DNA from: Batkoa obscura
Taxonomy: Eukaryota; Entomophthoromycota; Entomophthoromycetes; Entomophthorales; Batkoaceae
Length of the DNA stretch: 64,000 nt
Assembly: GCA_030770535.1 (NCBI GenBank)
Contig: JASVEC010000002.1
Location: 620,001-684,000 of the forward strand
Reading direction: 5' to 3'
Part shown: one piece after another, positions 45,446-57,781 of the stretch
Position numbering within the stretch: position 1 is the stretch's first letter
How the letters are laid out: every line of letters starts with the position of its first letter
Program-made: the position numbers and the translations under genes
The notes under the pieces: generated by a model
The model's input: only the letters and a program-made list of their open reading frames with translations
Told to the model about the DNA's origin: nothing
The model's database searches: none

Positions 45446-48033
45446 TCTAAGTTATAATTTACTTTAAAATAACGCAATATGATAAATGAACTTATTTTTG
45501 TGTCGAAACCAGAAAGCTTTATCTTGTTTAAAAGCTTTTTTATATAATAGATTTAATGTCTTTATATTGTATGTTTTGTTTGTGTAACTATTTATTTTTA
45601 CTACGATCTCTTTTATTTTGTAATTGATTAAAATTGAAAAATAATAATTATTAGTAATAAAGAATCATAAGGCTCAATCCTAAATTCAAAAAAATCAATT
45701 TCTTTTTTAATATAAGTATATAAAGTTGACATTAAATATGTCTATTAGATATTTGTTAATTTACTTTATTGAGCCTGTAATTTATCATAATGAACTTTAT
45801 AGCTAAAGCAATTGAGTAAAAATGTATAGCCTATCAGCTAGTATAAGTTTTATGTATATTTTTGATATAATAATTTAATACCAGGGTTAATGACTTGTTC
45901 AAATACAGAAACTATCAACCGACTGCATAACAACAAAAGCAACGCTTTAAAAAATCATTGTATGATAAACTATCTAGGTTGTTTCATATGAAAGTTCGTA
46001 TGATAGTTTTTAGCTCCTACCCTTAGGAAAAAAACAAAGTGTTAAAATGAAAGGGTGTTTACATTTAATTTATTTGGCCAAGTAGCGGCCCAAGTTGGAC
46101 GGGCGAGGTAAAAGAATTATTTTAATAAGCCCATAAATAAAGTAAAAACTCTTCAAAGAAACAGTATTACTTATTTATTTATCTCTTATCCTTATTTGAA
46201 TCATTTCGAATAAAGAATCCAATACTCGAATTTGCCAGAGTTTGGCCTCCTAAAAATCATAAGCTGACTATAAGCAGATGATAGCTGTAGGAAATAATAA
46301 TATACGTCGTTATATGATTCAAGGATAATAAAGTTAAGCATATTGATTGCTGCTTTATAATGTTAAAACAACTGAATTAGTATATCAACAATATAAAAGA
46401 TAATAATAAAATAGCTATTTAATTAAGGTTATCATCTATAATTAGAAAAAATATACAAATTGGGAAAAGCTTTCTAGATTGTATTTATTACCTAATTTAA
46501 TAATAAATAATGTTTGTTATATAAGAATAACAGATTCATATTTACTTTTCAATTGACTATTATAAACAATATTCATAAAATCATAATTAAATTGATCTTT
46601 ATAATCTTTCCAACATAATGATATCGCCAATTTTGATAGAATCTAAAGCGATGATGTATATGTTCCTTATTTTTATGAGTGAAAATGCGAATATATTCGA
46701 TATAAGCACATTTTGTTTTAAAAATAAACAATCGAATATTCTATAACTACTTATGCTTCATTTTTAAAATTACATGACTGATATGTGTTTGTTTAATCAA
46801 CAACATAAGAGTAAAGTACCTGCGGTTCTCAAAGGTTTAAAATTATATCATTTCTTAATAATTCATTCGTCTTAATCTTTAAAATATATTAGTGTATATT
46901 TCCGTTTTCAAGGGATACAAACATTGGTCATATAAACATACTTAATCCCAATGCTAATGTCCTGTTTATGCGGATGTCAGCTATTTCATCGCATACTCTT
47001 TAAGACGTGCTTTACTACCCATTTAATTACAAATATTTGCATTAAATTTACCGAAATATTGCTAACAACTTTTCGGTTAATAAAATAATATTCAGTTTTT
47101 GTGAAATTGTATTTTAATTAAATTTGTTTATATTAATTTAAGTTTTTATTTCTTATGATATATTTAAAGTTACTAAAAAGAAAGCAACAATAAAATTAAC
47201 AATATATTTAATATTAAACTTATTATGCGTGATGGAAACCAAACTGAATGCCATAAGTGCATAGACTTAAAATATGAGTGAAGGTTTAGTGCAATGAATC
47301 AACTTTGAAGTGAAGAGAAGTTAGAGGCTTATTAATAAGTACTGCAAAGGTCCTAAAAAAACGCGTCGTTTACATTAAAATTTTATATTTTAATATAGTA
47401 TAAACCATGATGCTTAAGCGGTAACCTTTCTAAAATAGTTTATAATCTTAAAAGTATTAACTACCTGTAAAGTACATGATAAGTTTTTTATCTCACCATA
47501 TAGCTAATGATTTGTTTAACCTTAAGCTACATAAACCTCTTTCTTGAAAGGGCTTGAAAATTTAATAATCAAGTTCCATAAAAAATAGCTAAAACAATAA
47601 TGAAAAAGGTATTTCTATATAATTTCTATAACTACTGCTGGTATAATTTAGCACTAGTTTTTCTTACATAACTCGAAGTTATTCTAAATTAAATGCAAAT
47701 ATACAACTACAAAGTCTTAATTGAATATCTATCTTTGATTTATAATAGTTTCATGGTGTGTAAGAAAAATTATTTCCAAGTTAAAAAGGTAGCTTGGTAA
47801 ACAAGCTACAATGTTTCTATGTATCGTTTTTAACTCAATGCTATCTCAATGACAATGTCGCGATCTGAAAAATTTAGTTACTACCATTGATTTAAGTCAA
47901 ATATGGTCTGGTCATTTTAAATATATATATCTAATGGTTTCGAAAATAGAAAGTCCCTATAATCAAACCCAGAAAACACAAAAGAAAAATACTCAGCCCA
48001 TGTTTAATTTAAATCAGGAGTGCAATTCAGTTA
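45446..48033. other. AT-rich spacer upstream of the homeobox duplication
   Basis: No gene is recognised. Two patches are less AT-rich (about 46070-46115, containing GGCCAAGTAGCGGCCCAAG, and about 47220-47370) but give no readable protein or RNA fold to me. Part may be the regulatory region of the divergent homeobox gene. Confidence 0.45.
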
Positions 48034-48655
48034 TTTAGCTTAATAAAGTTCAAATACAAAAAAGTCAAATGTGTAAATTATTTACTGATTATATATGTAA
48101 TTTAAACAAAATATCATAAGCATGATATTTTTTGACTTTATTAGTTACACTAAGGTTCCTTTGAAATCCTAAATGTTTCCTAATATAAACTTTGTAAAAT
48201 TAACAATACTCCATAACTATGACCTTGATTTGAGTCCCAGCTTGTTTAATTTAAACTAATTCCACACATATTAAATTAAAGTATCCGTGAAAATGAGATT
48301 GTTACACCTATTAAAGCACACATATGCAGTGGTTGTTTGCTCATTTTAAAATGAGAATTCAAATATCAGATTGCAAAATGCATAATAATATAAGTTACTG
48401 GTTACAAAAATCGCCGCTAACTAGTTCAAATTTGAACTTCAAAAGCCCCAACATTAATCAATATGGGGGTCTTTAGAACATCTACACTATCTACGAATTC
48501 AAATTAATAATACACATTTTTCTAAAATATGTATTACTGATTCAAATATAGTCCCAGACCAATGTTATCAATAGGCATCCCTGAAAACCACCGAGCCATT
48601 TAGCTAGTATAAGCTTTACAAAGTAAAATATAGTAAGGTGTGGTAAAAAATATTT

Positions 48656-48745
48656 GGGCTTTTTTATTGGTTTTATCATTTTTTCTATTTTTTAAGCGCT
48701 ATTAAGCAGAAAAATGTTGATAAATTTCTTAAAAGGAAACATCCC
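48656..48745 (+). mobile_element. MITE copy with empty site in the paralogous segment
   Basis: 90-bp forward copy (GGGCTTTT ... ACATCCC) flanked by TATTT on both sides. Copy B has a single TATTT at the matching point (about 55150), so both the ends and the target duplication are shown directly. Confidence 0.9.
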
Positions 48746-49373
48746 TATTTCTTATTATCTATTTCTTTGCTAAATATTAACTGTTTAGCTTGTATAGACT
48801 TATAAAGTGTAATTCATATCTTGATTCATTAATATACACAACTCTATTCAATCATATTGTGTAAAATATTTGATTGTTATTATCCAGCTTTTCTAAATGA
48901 TTAATCTTCTCTATTTATCCAATTACATTTATTACTTAATACAAGTAGGTGATTTTATGAATTTAAATAGCTACAGATATTATGTAAAATTCTTACTATA
49001 AGTTTATATACGGTCAAGTATGTGATGTATTTGTTTATAGATGAATATTCAATAGATTTATAAGACTATATGGTCTAGACCAGATGATATGATAAAAACT
49101 ATATTATTCTCTAATAGCCGGAATAAAATACAAAGAAATAGCTGCGATTAGAAGTATAATATTTATTAGAGTCCTTAAAATTATTTGGAGCATTGGTATA
49201 TAATTTGAGCTACCTTACCAAAATAACTATCAGTTAATTGGCACCTTTTATACTTTATACCAAATTTGTAATGTAAAATTTTGACAATAATTCTACATCT
49301 TATGTTAGCTTAAACCCTTGTCGGCTTATCCCAAACGGTTATAATGGATTTTATTATTAAAATCAAATAGGTA

Positions 49374-49490
49374 AATAACTTATGTAAATAGATAATTGCA
49401 TGACAAAAACGTGGAACCTGATAAGATTAGTTTCTAAAGAATAACTTATCAAAATCAACAAGTTTAAATAGCTTTCTTAATGGCTCTTAT
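49374..49490. repeat. segment inverted relative to copy B
   Basis: Matches the reverse complement of 55775-55888 at roughly four of five positions, including the shared run CTGATAAGATTAGTTTCTAA. The flanking sequence on both sides aligns in direct orientation. Confidence 0.85.
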
Positions 49491-51817
49491 TAAAAATGAC
49501 TAAAATGTAATTAACTTATTGAAACCCCATAAATATTCTTTTATATAAAAACATAAATTCAATTACTATATATAAAGTCTAACCACATTAATAGCTTATA
49601 TTGATGTTGAAGTATATATTCTTAATTAAAATCTCCACTAAAATTCAAGTTTGGTTTTTTACTAAAGTGGAAATGGATGAACTAAAATTATTCAACCCCC
49701 GAAGCCCTTAATCCATGAAAATCTCAACACTACTAATCTATATGACAATATGATTTACTTGAATTAAAAATGGCATTAATAACATTATAACATTCTATCT
49801 ATCTAAATGGGTACTAATATAATATTGGTCAAAAAAAGGGGTCTTCATCTCCACCATATCCTCTAAATCAATTAGCCATCAGTTATTCTTTGAAATTCAT
49901 TTACCTCTAACAATAAAACACTTAAAAGTTTACTCTTTCAAGATTAAAAAAATGGATCAAATTCATAAAAGTTGAACTAATTAAGGTCTGACTTTGTTTA
50001 ACCAATGAGATTTTAAAATTAATAAATGCAAAAGTTCTAATTTAAGCTTTAGCTTAAACTTATCTTTAGTTAAAAACCGAACCAGTATTAAAAAAATAAT
50101 AAATTATAATAAAACTTAAAATATTAAATGAATAAATGATACATTAGAAAATAAAGTCTCATCCCACTTATTTTATTAAATATCCTTATTTAATTGTCAT
50201 TTTATAATTTTTTTTCTATTTACTTAAAGTTTTATTAACCTTTATGCCTATCAAAATTCTTTAATCTTATTGGTTAAATCAAAATCAACCTTTACACCAG
50301 TTCAGTTATGGAAACTGATCTGGTTTTTTTAAATAGCATTATGTAAAGCTTTAAGGTAGATTGTCTTGCAGTATTTAGCCATATATAATTAATAAAAATA
50401 AAATAGGGAGTAGTTGTATATAGCTAGTGATTTTTTTCATCTTTAATAGCGGGGACGTCGACTAATTTAAACTAAAGTTTAAACTAAGTAAAAGTATATC
50501 AATAAATAAAATAGATTTTAACATTATGTACTTAACTTAGAATCATAAATTTCTGCGATGTGCTTTGCTATTTGATATTTTTACAAGAAATGGTGGTATG
50601 ACTGAAGCCTATTCTTATTTTGATTCATAAATATAAAGAATATATACATCATTAATTTAAATCTCGATTAAGCATCATACCGTAATTGTATTTACAAAAT
50701 CATTGAGATTTTAAAGTTAGCATGGATAATTAAATGTTTTCTCTATCTGGGTATTCAATATGCTTATTTTGTTCAAAGGTTATAACTTTGATTAAAATGA
50801 TCTTGACTTTTGTATGAATTTTTATATATTAGAATTTATTAATCTGTAATACATAACTCATAACTTCGTAAGTTCAAAAATGGTAATCGATAAGCTGCAT
50901 CTTACTATTGTTATTTTATAGAATAAATTATCTATTATCATGATTAGTTACAACTCCTTTTAATCTATAACTAAAATAATTATTTATATAATCGTAAATT
51001 TGAATGAATAATGTTCGTAACTATTTAATGTTGTGGATTATTTCTCAAAGACTTAAATGATAAGAATGTTAAACATATGAATAATATCAAAATGTTTTAT
51101 GTTAACTTTATTGTAACTATAGCTGAAATCGTTTCTTTATTCACTTATATAAATCAAGTCATTGCTTTTTTAGTACAATCAAATGAAACAGTTTTTTATT
51201 CCATATTTTTCCAAATATTGTAATACTTATCATATAGCTGGTTGCTTATCACTTTATATGGGTAATTCATTAACAATTACATTAAATTGTTATATTAGGA
51301 ATATAATACAAATTACTTTTGCTAGCTAAAAGATTAAGTACCCATCAATTGTGTTTAAATTGCATAAATATTTAAATCCAAAACGTTTAATGTCATAAAT
51401 AGTAAGTCTAATTAGGTTAAATTAAAAAATTAAATAATATATATTATATAATAATATATTTGTAATATAATATTTAATATTTGAATATATATCAAAGAAT
51501 TTAAAATTGGCTATTAATAGATCATTCTTCATCAATCTCATTTTGATACTAACTTTGTGGGTAGCTTTAGATAGCTATTTTCAATTTTAATTAATTAAAG
51601 AGTAAAAAGGATTAATAACAAAATTAAAGTTATAAACAAATAAATAGATATTCACTTTAAAAACATTAAATCAGTAATATCGCAAATAGAACCCCCTAAA
51701 TAAAAGAAAGTTTGTCTATTTTTGGCATAAAAAAGAATATCAATTGGTACTATTATGCTATATAAAAGTAACTTACAATATAAAATGATTTATCATTAAT
51801 TAGGACTTGAAGAAAAG

Positions 51818-51827
51818 TATATAAATA
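51818..51827 (+). promoter_or_regulatory. TATA box of homeobox gene A
   Basis: TATATAAATA lies 60 nt upstream of the ATG in a stretch identical to copy B. Confidence 0.65.
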
Positions 51828-51887
51828 AAGCTTATAAATATCGTTTACTTTAGAATTTATTATTTTATTTATTATATATTACAAGAT

Positions 51888-52421
51888 ATGTTAGACTCTA
51901 TCGAAAGTTATAAAACTTATACTTATAATTTTACATCAGTTTGTAATAATACTGGCAATAAAATGAAGGAAAGTAGGGATACTAATGGTGATAGTAACAA
52001 AAAAACCACCAAAGAGTCTTTGAAAAAAGAGAGACGTAAGATATTAGAATCAATGTATAGACTTAATCCATATCCTTGTAAAGATGCAAGGAAACAGATA
52101 TCTCAGCAACTACAAATGAATCCAAGAGAATTTCAAATTTGGTTTCAAAATCGTAGATCTAGAGAAAAGAAAAAGACAAACATGATGCCAATAAACACAG
52201 GTTTACAGTGGATTAATACCATCGAACCTTCTTATTTTTTAAAGCTCTCCTCAAGCTCATCGCCTGAAATGAATGGCAATAATTCTAATTTTTCTCCTAC
52301 ACTATCATCTCAAAGTAACTTTGAATTCAACTCTAATATAGTAAACCATTCTATCCCTCTCCCCGATACTTCTTCATCTGAGTGCACTCTAAGGATGAGT
52401 TTGAGTTACTTATTAATATAA
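51888..52421 (+). CDS. homeodomain protein, tandem copy A
   Basis: Single exon, 177 residues, probable DNA-binding transcription factor. A conserved N-terminal motif (YKTYTYNF) is followed by a Lys/Asn-rich linker. A classical 60-residue homeodomain spans about 38-97 (ERRKILESMYRLNPYP, then REFQIWFQNRRSREKKK with Trp85, Gln87 and Asn88 as positions 48, 50 and 51). Next come PINTGLQW, a Ser/Asn-rich likely disordered region, and the conserved end RMSLSYLLI. The spacing is that of non-TALE homeodomains, with no three-residue insertion. Nearly all differences from copy B lie after residue 95 and in the C-terminal region. The upstream 2 kb holds long tracts identical to copy B, so the two genes may share regulation. 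Confidence 0.9.
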   Translation: MLDSIESYKTYTYNFTSVCNNTGNKMKESRDTNGDSNKKTTKESLKKERRKILESMYRLNPYPCKDARKQISQQLQMNPREFQIWFQNRRSREKKKTNMMPINTGLQWINTIEPSYFLKLSSSSSPEMNGNNSNFSPTLSSQSNFEFNSNIVNHSIPLPDTSSSECTLRMSLSYLLI

Positions 52422-52929
52422 TTTTTTTTCTAAGCTTATTTTTATATATTATTCCTTAATAAAACTATACGGTGTTAATATAAACTTTTCCATCTTGAAT
52501 TTTTTAGAGCAGTTTTTATTACAATGTAATTAACTTTTGTTGTTTCCGATCTTTTGGTAGTTAATAGGCGTTTTTGATAAACCTGGAGATTTATTAAATA
52601 ACGTGCTAAAGATGTATATAAAATTTAGAATGATTTGAACTATTGAGTCAGATGTAGTTTATACATAATTGTTCTAATTTATTATAAACTTATAAGAATT
52701 AATTAGAAAATATAGTTAGCAATTAGTTGAAAGTTATATATTATACTATACTATTAATTTTACAAACACTAATATATGATTTTAATATACTGTTAATAAA
52801 AACTACTTTTTATACTTGTATCTAATAATATTATATAAATATTGAATTTTTTTTTTAAATCATTCATAAAAAACATTAAACTTTAAGTTATTTTTTATTA
52901 TTATTAACTATCTATAATGTTTCTATACA

Positions 52930-53024
52930 GGGGTATATTTCCGTGTCTAAGAATTTCACTAACCACCTTTCCACTCAAATAGCGTCTAAAAGATGGAAAA
53001 AGTAGTAAAGCCAAAATATATCCC
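52930..53024 (-). mobile_element. MITE copy, GGGGATGT family
   Basis: Near full-length reverse copy (GGGGTATA ... TATATCCC) with the core changed to TAGCGTCT. Confidence 0.8.
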
Positions 53025-53038
53025 TATATACTATATAT

Positions 53039-53134
53039 GAAATTTTTTTTTGATTTCATCACTTTTTCCTTTTTTTTAAAGTATTATTTAAATGGAAAAG
53101 CTATCAGTAAAAGTCAAACAAAAAATACATCCTC
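53039..53134 (+). mobile_element. MITE copy, worn left end
   Basis: Forward copy starting only 14 bp after the previous one. The left repeat is reduced to GAAATTTTTTTTTG, the right end ACATCCTC is kept, and ATAT flanks it. Confidence 0.75.
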
Positions 53135-53230
53135 ATATATTATAATAAATTTCAGTTCAAATAATTAAAATTTAGCTATATAATATAAATTCATTAAAGG
53201 AAAATTACAAAGCTTAATAAATATTATATA

Positions 53231-53280
53231 AGAGCGTTTTTTTTATTTTATCGCTTTCCTTATTTTTTGAATAGAAAAAT
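53231..53280 (+). mobile_element. MITE fragment interrupted by another MITE
   Basis: GCGTTTTTTTTATTTTATCG to GAATAGAAAAAT matches the left half of the family. The next copy begins directly after it, and a spare CCTCATAT after that copy may be this fragment's right end. Confidence 0.55.
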
Positions 53281-53284
53281 ATAT

Positions 53285-53377
53285 AGGGATGTTTTTTTTG
53301 GTTTCATTACTTTTCTACTTTTAAGCGGTACTTGACCAGGAAGATTGTTAGTAAAATTTTAAAAAAAATACATCCTC
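53285..53377 (+). mobile_element. MITE copy nested in an older MITE
   Basis: Near full-length forward copy (AGGGATGTTTTTTTTGG ... ACATCCTC) flanked by ATAT. Confidence 0.8.
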
Positions 53378-54134
53378 ATATCCTCATATTATAATATTTT
53401 TTTAAATATTTTTTACATATTTTAAGCTTATAAGGTTATATTATTAAACTATTTTTAAAATCTTAAAAAATACTTTGTTATTGCTTTAAATATTAAAAAT
53501 AAAATAGTACTTAAGTTATATTAATTATATAATAATTAGTAAAATTATTTTAATGTTTTATCAAATTTTACGTTTTAAGTTATAACTTAATTGAAGTTAT
53601 AAGAATTTTAAAATATACGCTTTATAGCTTAAAGGTAGCTATATGTTTATAAAATCTAATAAAATTATAAAACTTTAAAGCTAATATAGTTTTTAAACTA
53701 ATTTTGTTTATATTAATAGCAAATTCAATTTTTTATTTATAGTTATTTTCTTACACAAAAACAGTTATTGTTTATAAAATTATAATCTTAGATAAAACTG
53801 ATAATTAATAAGTTTTAATTTATATAATTAAAATAAGCTATAATTTATAATTATAAGACATTACAATTTTAAAATATATATTAACAAATTATATAAAGCA
53901 ATAAATATAAATATAAAAACAAATAAGTTAAATAATATATAAGCGTTAATAAAAACAAGGCGCAGGAATGTTCAAATAATTAGAATATGGTAACTTTAAA
54001 AATGATAACTTTTGTATTTGTAATAAGTTTAAATTATAATACTGTAACAATTATCTTTATCTGAACGAATCAATAACAAATAATCATCTAACTCAAAAAT
54101 AAAAATAAAAATTTCAAACTATAAAATACTATAT

Positions 54135-54230
54135 GGGGGTGTTTTTTCTTTACTTCATCACTTTTTCCATCTTTTAAGCGCTATTTGAGCGGAAAAACTG
54201 TTAGTAAAGTTCTTAAAAAAATACATCCTC
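54135..54230 (+). mobile_element. MITE copy, GGGGATGT family
   Basis: Full-length 96-bp forward copy (GGGGGTGTTTTTTC ... ACATCCTC) with an intact AAGCGCTATTTGAGCGGAAA centre. Confidence 0.88.
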
Positions 54231-55774
54231 ATACTTTAGTTTATTTTTTTAGCTTTGATAAGCAAATTAAACTTTTAGTTTAAATTTGTTATAAATGAAT
54301 AAAATGCTATAAAAATTTATTAATAGATATTAAAGTAATTCTAATAAAATTCAATGCGTATAATAAAATTCATAACACAATATAGTATAAAACGTGTCAT
54401 GAACTATGATTTTCCTAAAAATAATTCATACTTTTGGAAAAATCAATTATGTTGCAAAAATATGTGGGAATATTTTGTGTTCAGTATTAACTAATTTTAA
54501 GCTCTATAAGAGTGGGCAAAACAGTTTTAAAAAAGATGTTTCATTAAATTTTTTGCTGAAATGTTCTATCAAGCTTTCAAAAAATTACTGTTTAAAAAAT
54601 AAGCTATAAAAGCTATGAATTATATCAAATATTTTATAATCTTTTTGGTGAAAATGCTACAACCAAAGTTCAACTACTAAAGTTCATTTACTTTAATAAA
54701 GTTTGAATTTAAAAAGTCAAATATGCGCAAATTATTTATTGATTATATCATATTAACATATATATAAAACAACATAAGTATAATAGATTTTGATCTTATT
54801 AGCTATATTTCAATTGCTTTAAAATCCTAAAGATTTCCTAATGCGACCTTTGCAAAATCATTAACAATCGATAACTGTGGTCTTGATTTAGGTCCCAGAT
54901 TGTCTAATTTAAGTTAGTTCCACACATATTAAGCCAAAGTATCCGTAAATTAGTGGTTACCAACTTTACCCAGTATTAGAGGTCTATAGAATACATACTT
55001 CATGCACAAATTTCAAAATTGATACTAGTAAATTAGACACAGTTCTACGATTAACCTTGTTGTCGAACATCCTCAAAAAGTATCGAGTCATTTAGCTAGC
55101 TAGTACAGGTTTTATAAAGTTGTAAAACATAATGAAATATGATAAAAAGTATTTATTATTATTTCTTTCTTTGCTAAATATTAACTGTTTAGCTTGTATA
55201 GACTTATAAAGTGTAATTCATATCTTGATTCATTAATATACACAACTCTATTCAATCATATTGTGTAAAATATTTGATTGTTATTATCCAGCTTTTCTAA
55301 ATGATTAATCTTCTCTATTTATCCAATTACATTTATTACTTAATACAAGTAGGTGATTTTATGAATTTAAATAGCTACAGATATTATGTAAAATTCTTAC
55401 TATAAGTTTATATACGGTCAAGTATGTGATGTATTTGTTTATAGATGAATATTCAATAGATTTATAAGACTATATGGTCTAGACCAGATAATATGATAAA
55501 AACTATATTATTCTCTAATAGCCGGAATAAAATACAAAGAAATAGCTGTGATTAGAAGTATAATATTTATTAAGTTCATAAGATTATTCGGAGCATCAGA
55601 GTATAGTTTAAAGTATATTTCCAAAATAATTACTGGTTAGTTGATATCATCTTATGGCTTTTTAATAAATATGTAGTATAGAAACGTGGCGGTTATATTA
55701 TACCAAATATCTACTTGGCCTCTTGAAAATATAGGTTAGATCCCCATAATGGATTTTATTAATATAAATAAAAG

Positions 55775-55888
55775 GATAAGAGTCATTAATAAAGCTATTT
55801 TAACTTATTAATTTTGGTAAATTATTCTTTAGAAACTAATCTTATCAGGCTTTATACTTTATGCAATCATCTGTTTATATAAGTTATT
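55775..55888. repeat. segment inverted relative to copy A
   Basis: Reverse-complement match of 49374-49490. Which orientation is ancestral cannot be told from two copies. Confidence 0.85.
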
Positions 55889-57711
55889 TATCAAGAATAG
55901 CTAAAGTGTAATCGGAATTGTTATGATTTTGAATATCTTCTATTATATAAAAACGCAACTTCAATTACTAATAACATAAAGTTCAACTACAATAATAATC
56001 TATACTGATAGCGATATATATATCATTTACATGAAAGTTGTATTAAAATCTAAACTATTCTTATTGAAGTTTGGAAATAGATAAATCCTAGTTACTCAGC
56101 CACTAAAGTCCTTAATCCATGAAAATTTCAACATTACTAACCTATATTGTAGCATGATTTAGTTAAATTAAAAATGGCATTAATAAAGCACATGACATTC
56201 TATCTGTATGGCTAAATGGGTACTGAAATAAAGTTTTAAGGTAAATGTTCTGTGATACTTAACTATATACATAGTTGTTAACATAAATCGGAAGTAGGTT
56301 TATTAATATGGTTAATGATTTTTTTCATCCTTAATAGCGGGGACGTCGACTAATTTAAACTAAAGTTTAAACTAAGTAAAAGTATATCAATAAATAAAAT
56401 AGATTTTAACATTATGTACTTAACTTAGAATCATAAATTTCTGCGATGTGCTTTGCTATTTGATATTTTTACAAGAAATGGTGGTATGACTGAAGCCTAT
56501 TCTTATTTTGATTCATAAATATAAAGAATATATACATCATTAATTTAAATCTCGATTAAGCATCATACCATAATTGTATTTACAAAATCATTGAGACTTC
56601 AAAGTTAGCATGGATAATTAAATGTTTTCTCTATCTGGGTATTCAATATGCTTATTTTGTTCAAAGATTATAACTTTGATTAAAATGATCTTGACTTTTG
56701 TATGAATTTTTATACATTAGAATTTATTAATCTGTAATACATAACTCATAACTTCGTAAGTTCAAAAATGGTAATCGATAAGCTGCATCTTACTATTGTT
56801 ATTTTATAGAATAAATTATCTATTATCATGATTAGTTACAACTCCTTTTAATCTATAACTAAAATAATTATTTATATAATCGTAAATTTGATGAATAATG
56901 TTTGTAACTATTTAATGTTGTGGATTATTTCTCAAAGACTTAAATGATAAGAATGTTAAACATATGAATAATATCAAAATGTTTTATGTTAACTTTATTG
57001 TAACTATAGCTGAAATCGTTTCTTTATTCACTTATATAAATCAAGTCATTGCTTTTTTAGTACAATCAAATGAAACAGTTTTTTATTCCATATTTTTCCA
57101 AATATTGTAATACTTATCATATAGCTGGTTGCTTATCACTTTATATGGGTAATTCATTAACAATTACATTAAATTGTTATATTAGGAATATAATACAAAT
57201 TACTTTTGCTAGCTAAAAGATTAAGTACCCATCAATTGTGTTTAAATTGCATAAATATTTAAATCCAAAACGTTTAATGTCATAAATAGTAAGTCTAATT
57301 AGGTTAAATTAAAAAATTAAATAATATATATTATATAATAATATATTTGTAATATAATATTTAATATTTGAATATATATCAAAGAATTTAAAATTGGCTA
57401 TTAATAGATCATTCTTCATCAATCTCATTTTGATACTAACTTTGGATGTGAGTAATCTTATTAAGTAACTATTTTCAATTTTAATTAATTAAAGAGTAAA
57501 AAGGATAAATAATAAAATTAAAGTTATAAACAAATAAATAGATATTCACTTTAAAAACATTAAATCAGTAATATCACAGACAAAAACTCCCAAATTGAAG
57601 AAAGTTTATCTATTTTTGGCACAAAAAAGAATTTTAATTATTATTACTATGCTATTTAAAAGTAAACTATGATATAAAATGATTTATCATTAATTAGGAC
57701 TTGAAGAAAAG

Positions 57712-57721
57712 TATATAAATA
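57712..57721 (+). promoter_or_regulatory. TATA box of homeobox gene B
   Basis: TATATAAATA lies 60 nt upstream of the ATG, identical in context to copy A. Confidence 0.65.
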
Positions 57722-57781
57722 AAGCTTATAAATATCGTTTACTTTAGAATTTATTATTTTATTTATTATATATTACAAGAT

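Larger units (their letters stand above)
48034..52800. repeat. homeobox segmental duplication, copy A
   Basis: This segment aligns along its length with 54690-58640 in the same orientation. Identity is mosaic. 48762-49168 (2 differences in 407 bp), 50428-51557 (about 8 in 1130 bp) and about 51783-52140 are nearly identical to copy B. 48034-48750, 49169-49826, 51558-51780 and the 3' flank are strongly diverged but still alignable. Copy A alone carries a MITE (48656-48745) and about 515 bp at 49827-50342. A stretch of about 115 bp (49374-49490) is inverted relative to copy B. Confidence 0.88.
52801..54689. other. spacer between duplication copies, MITE-rich
   Basis: Extremely AT-rich DNA holding five MITE copies or fragments (52930-54230). 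A 67-codon frame at 54406-54609 has random composition and is not called. Confidence 0.5.

Noticed and set aside
54406-54609. 67-codon frame between the homeobox copies
   Set aside because: Random-looking Lys/Phe/Leu/Asn composition, no counterpart in copy A, no motif.
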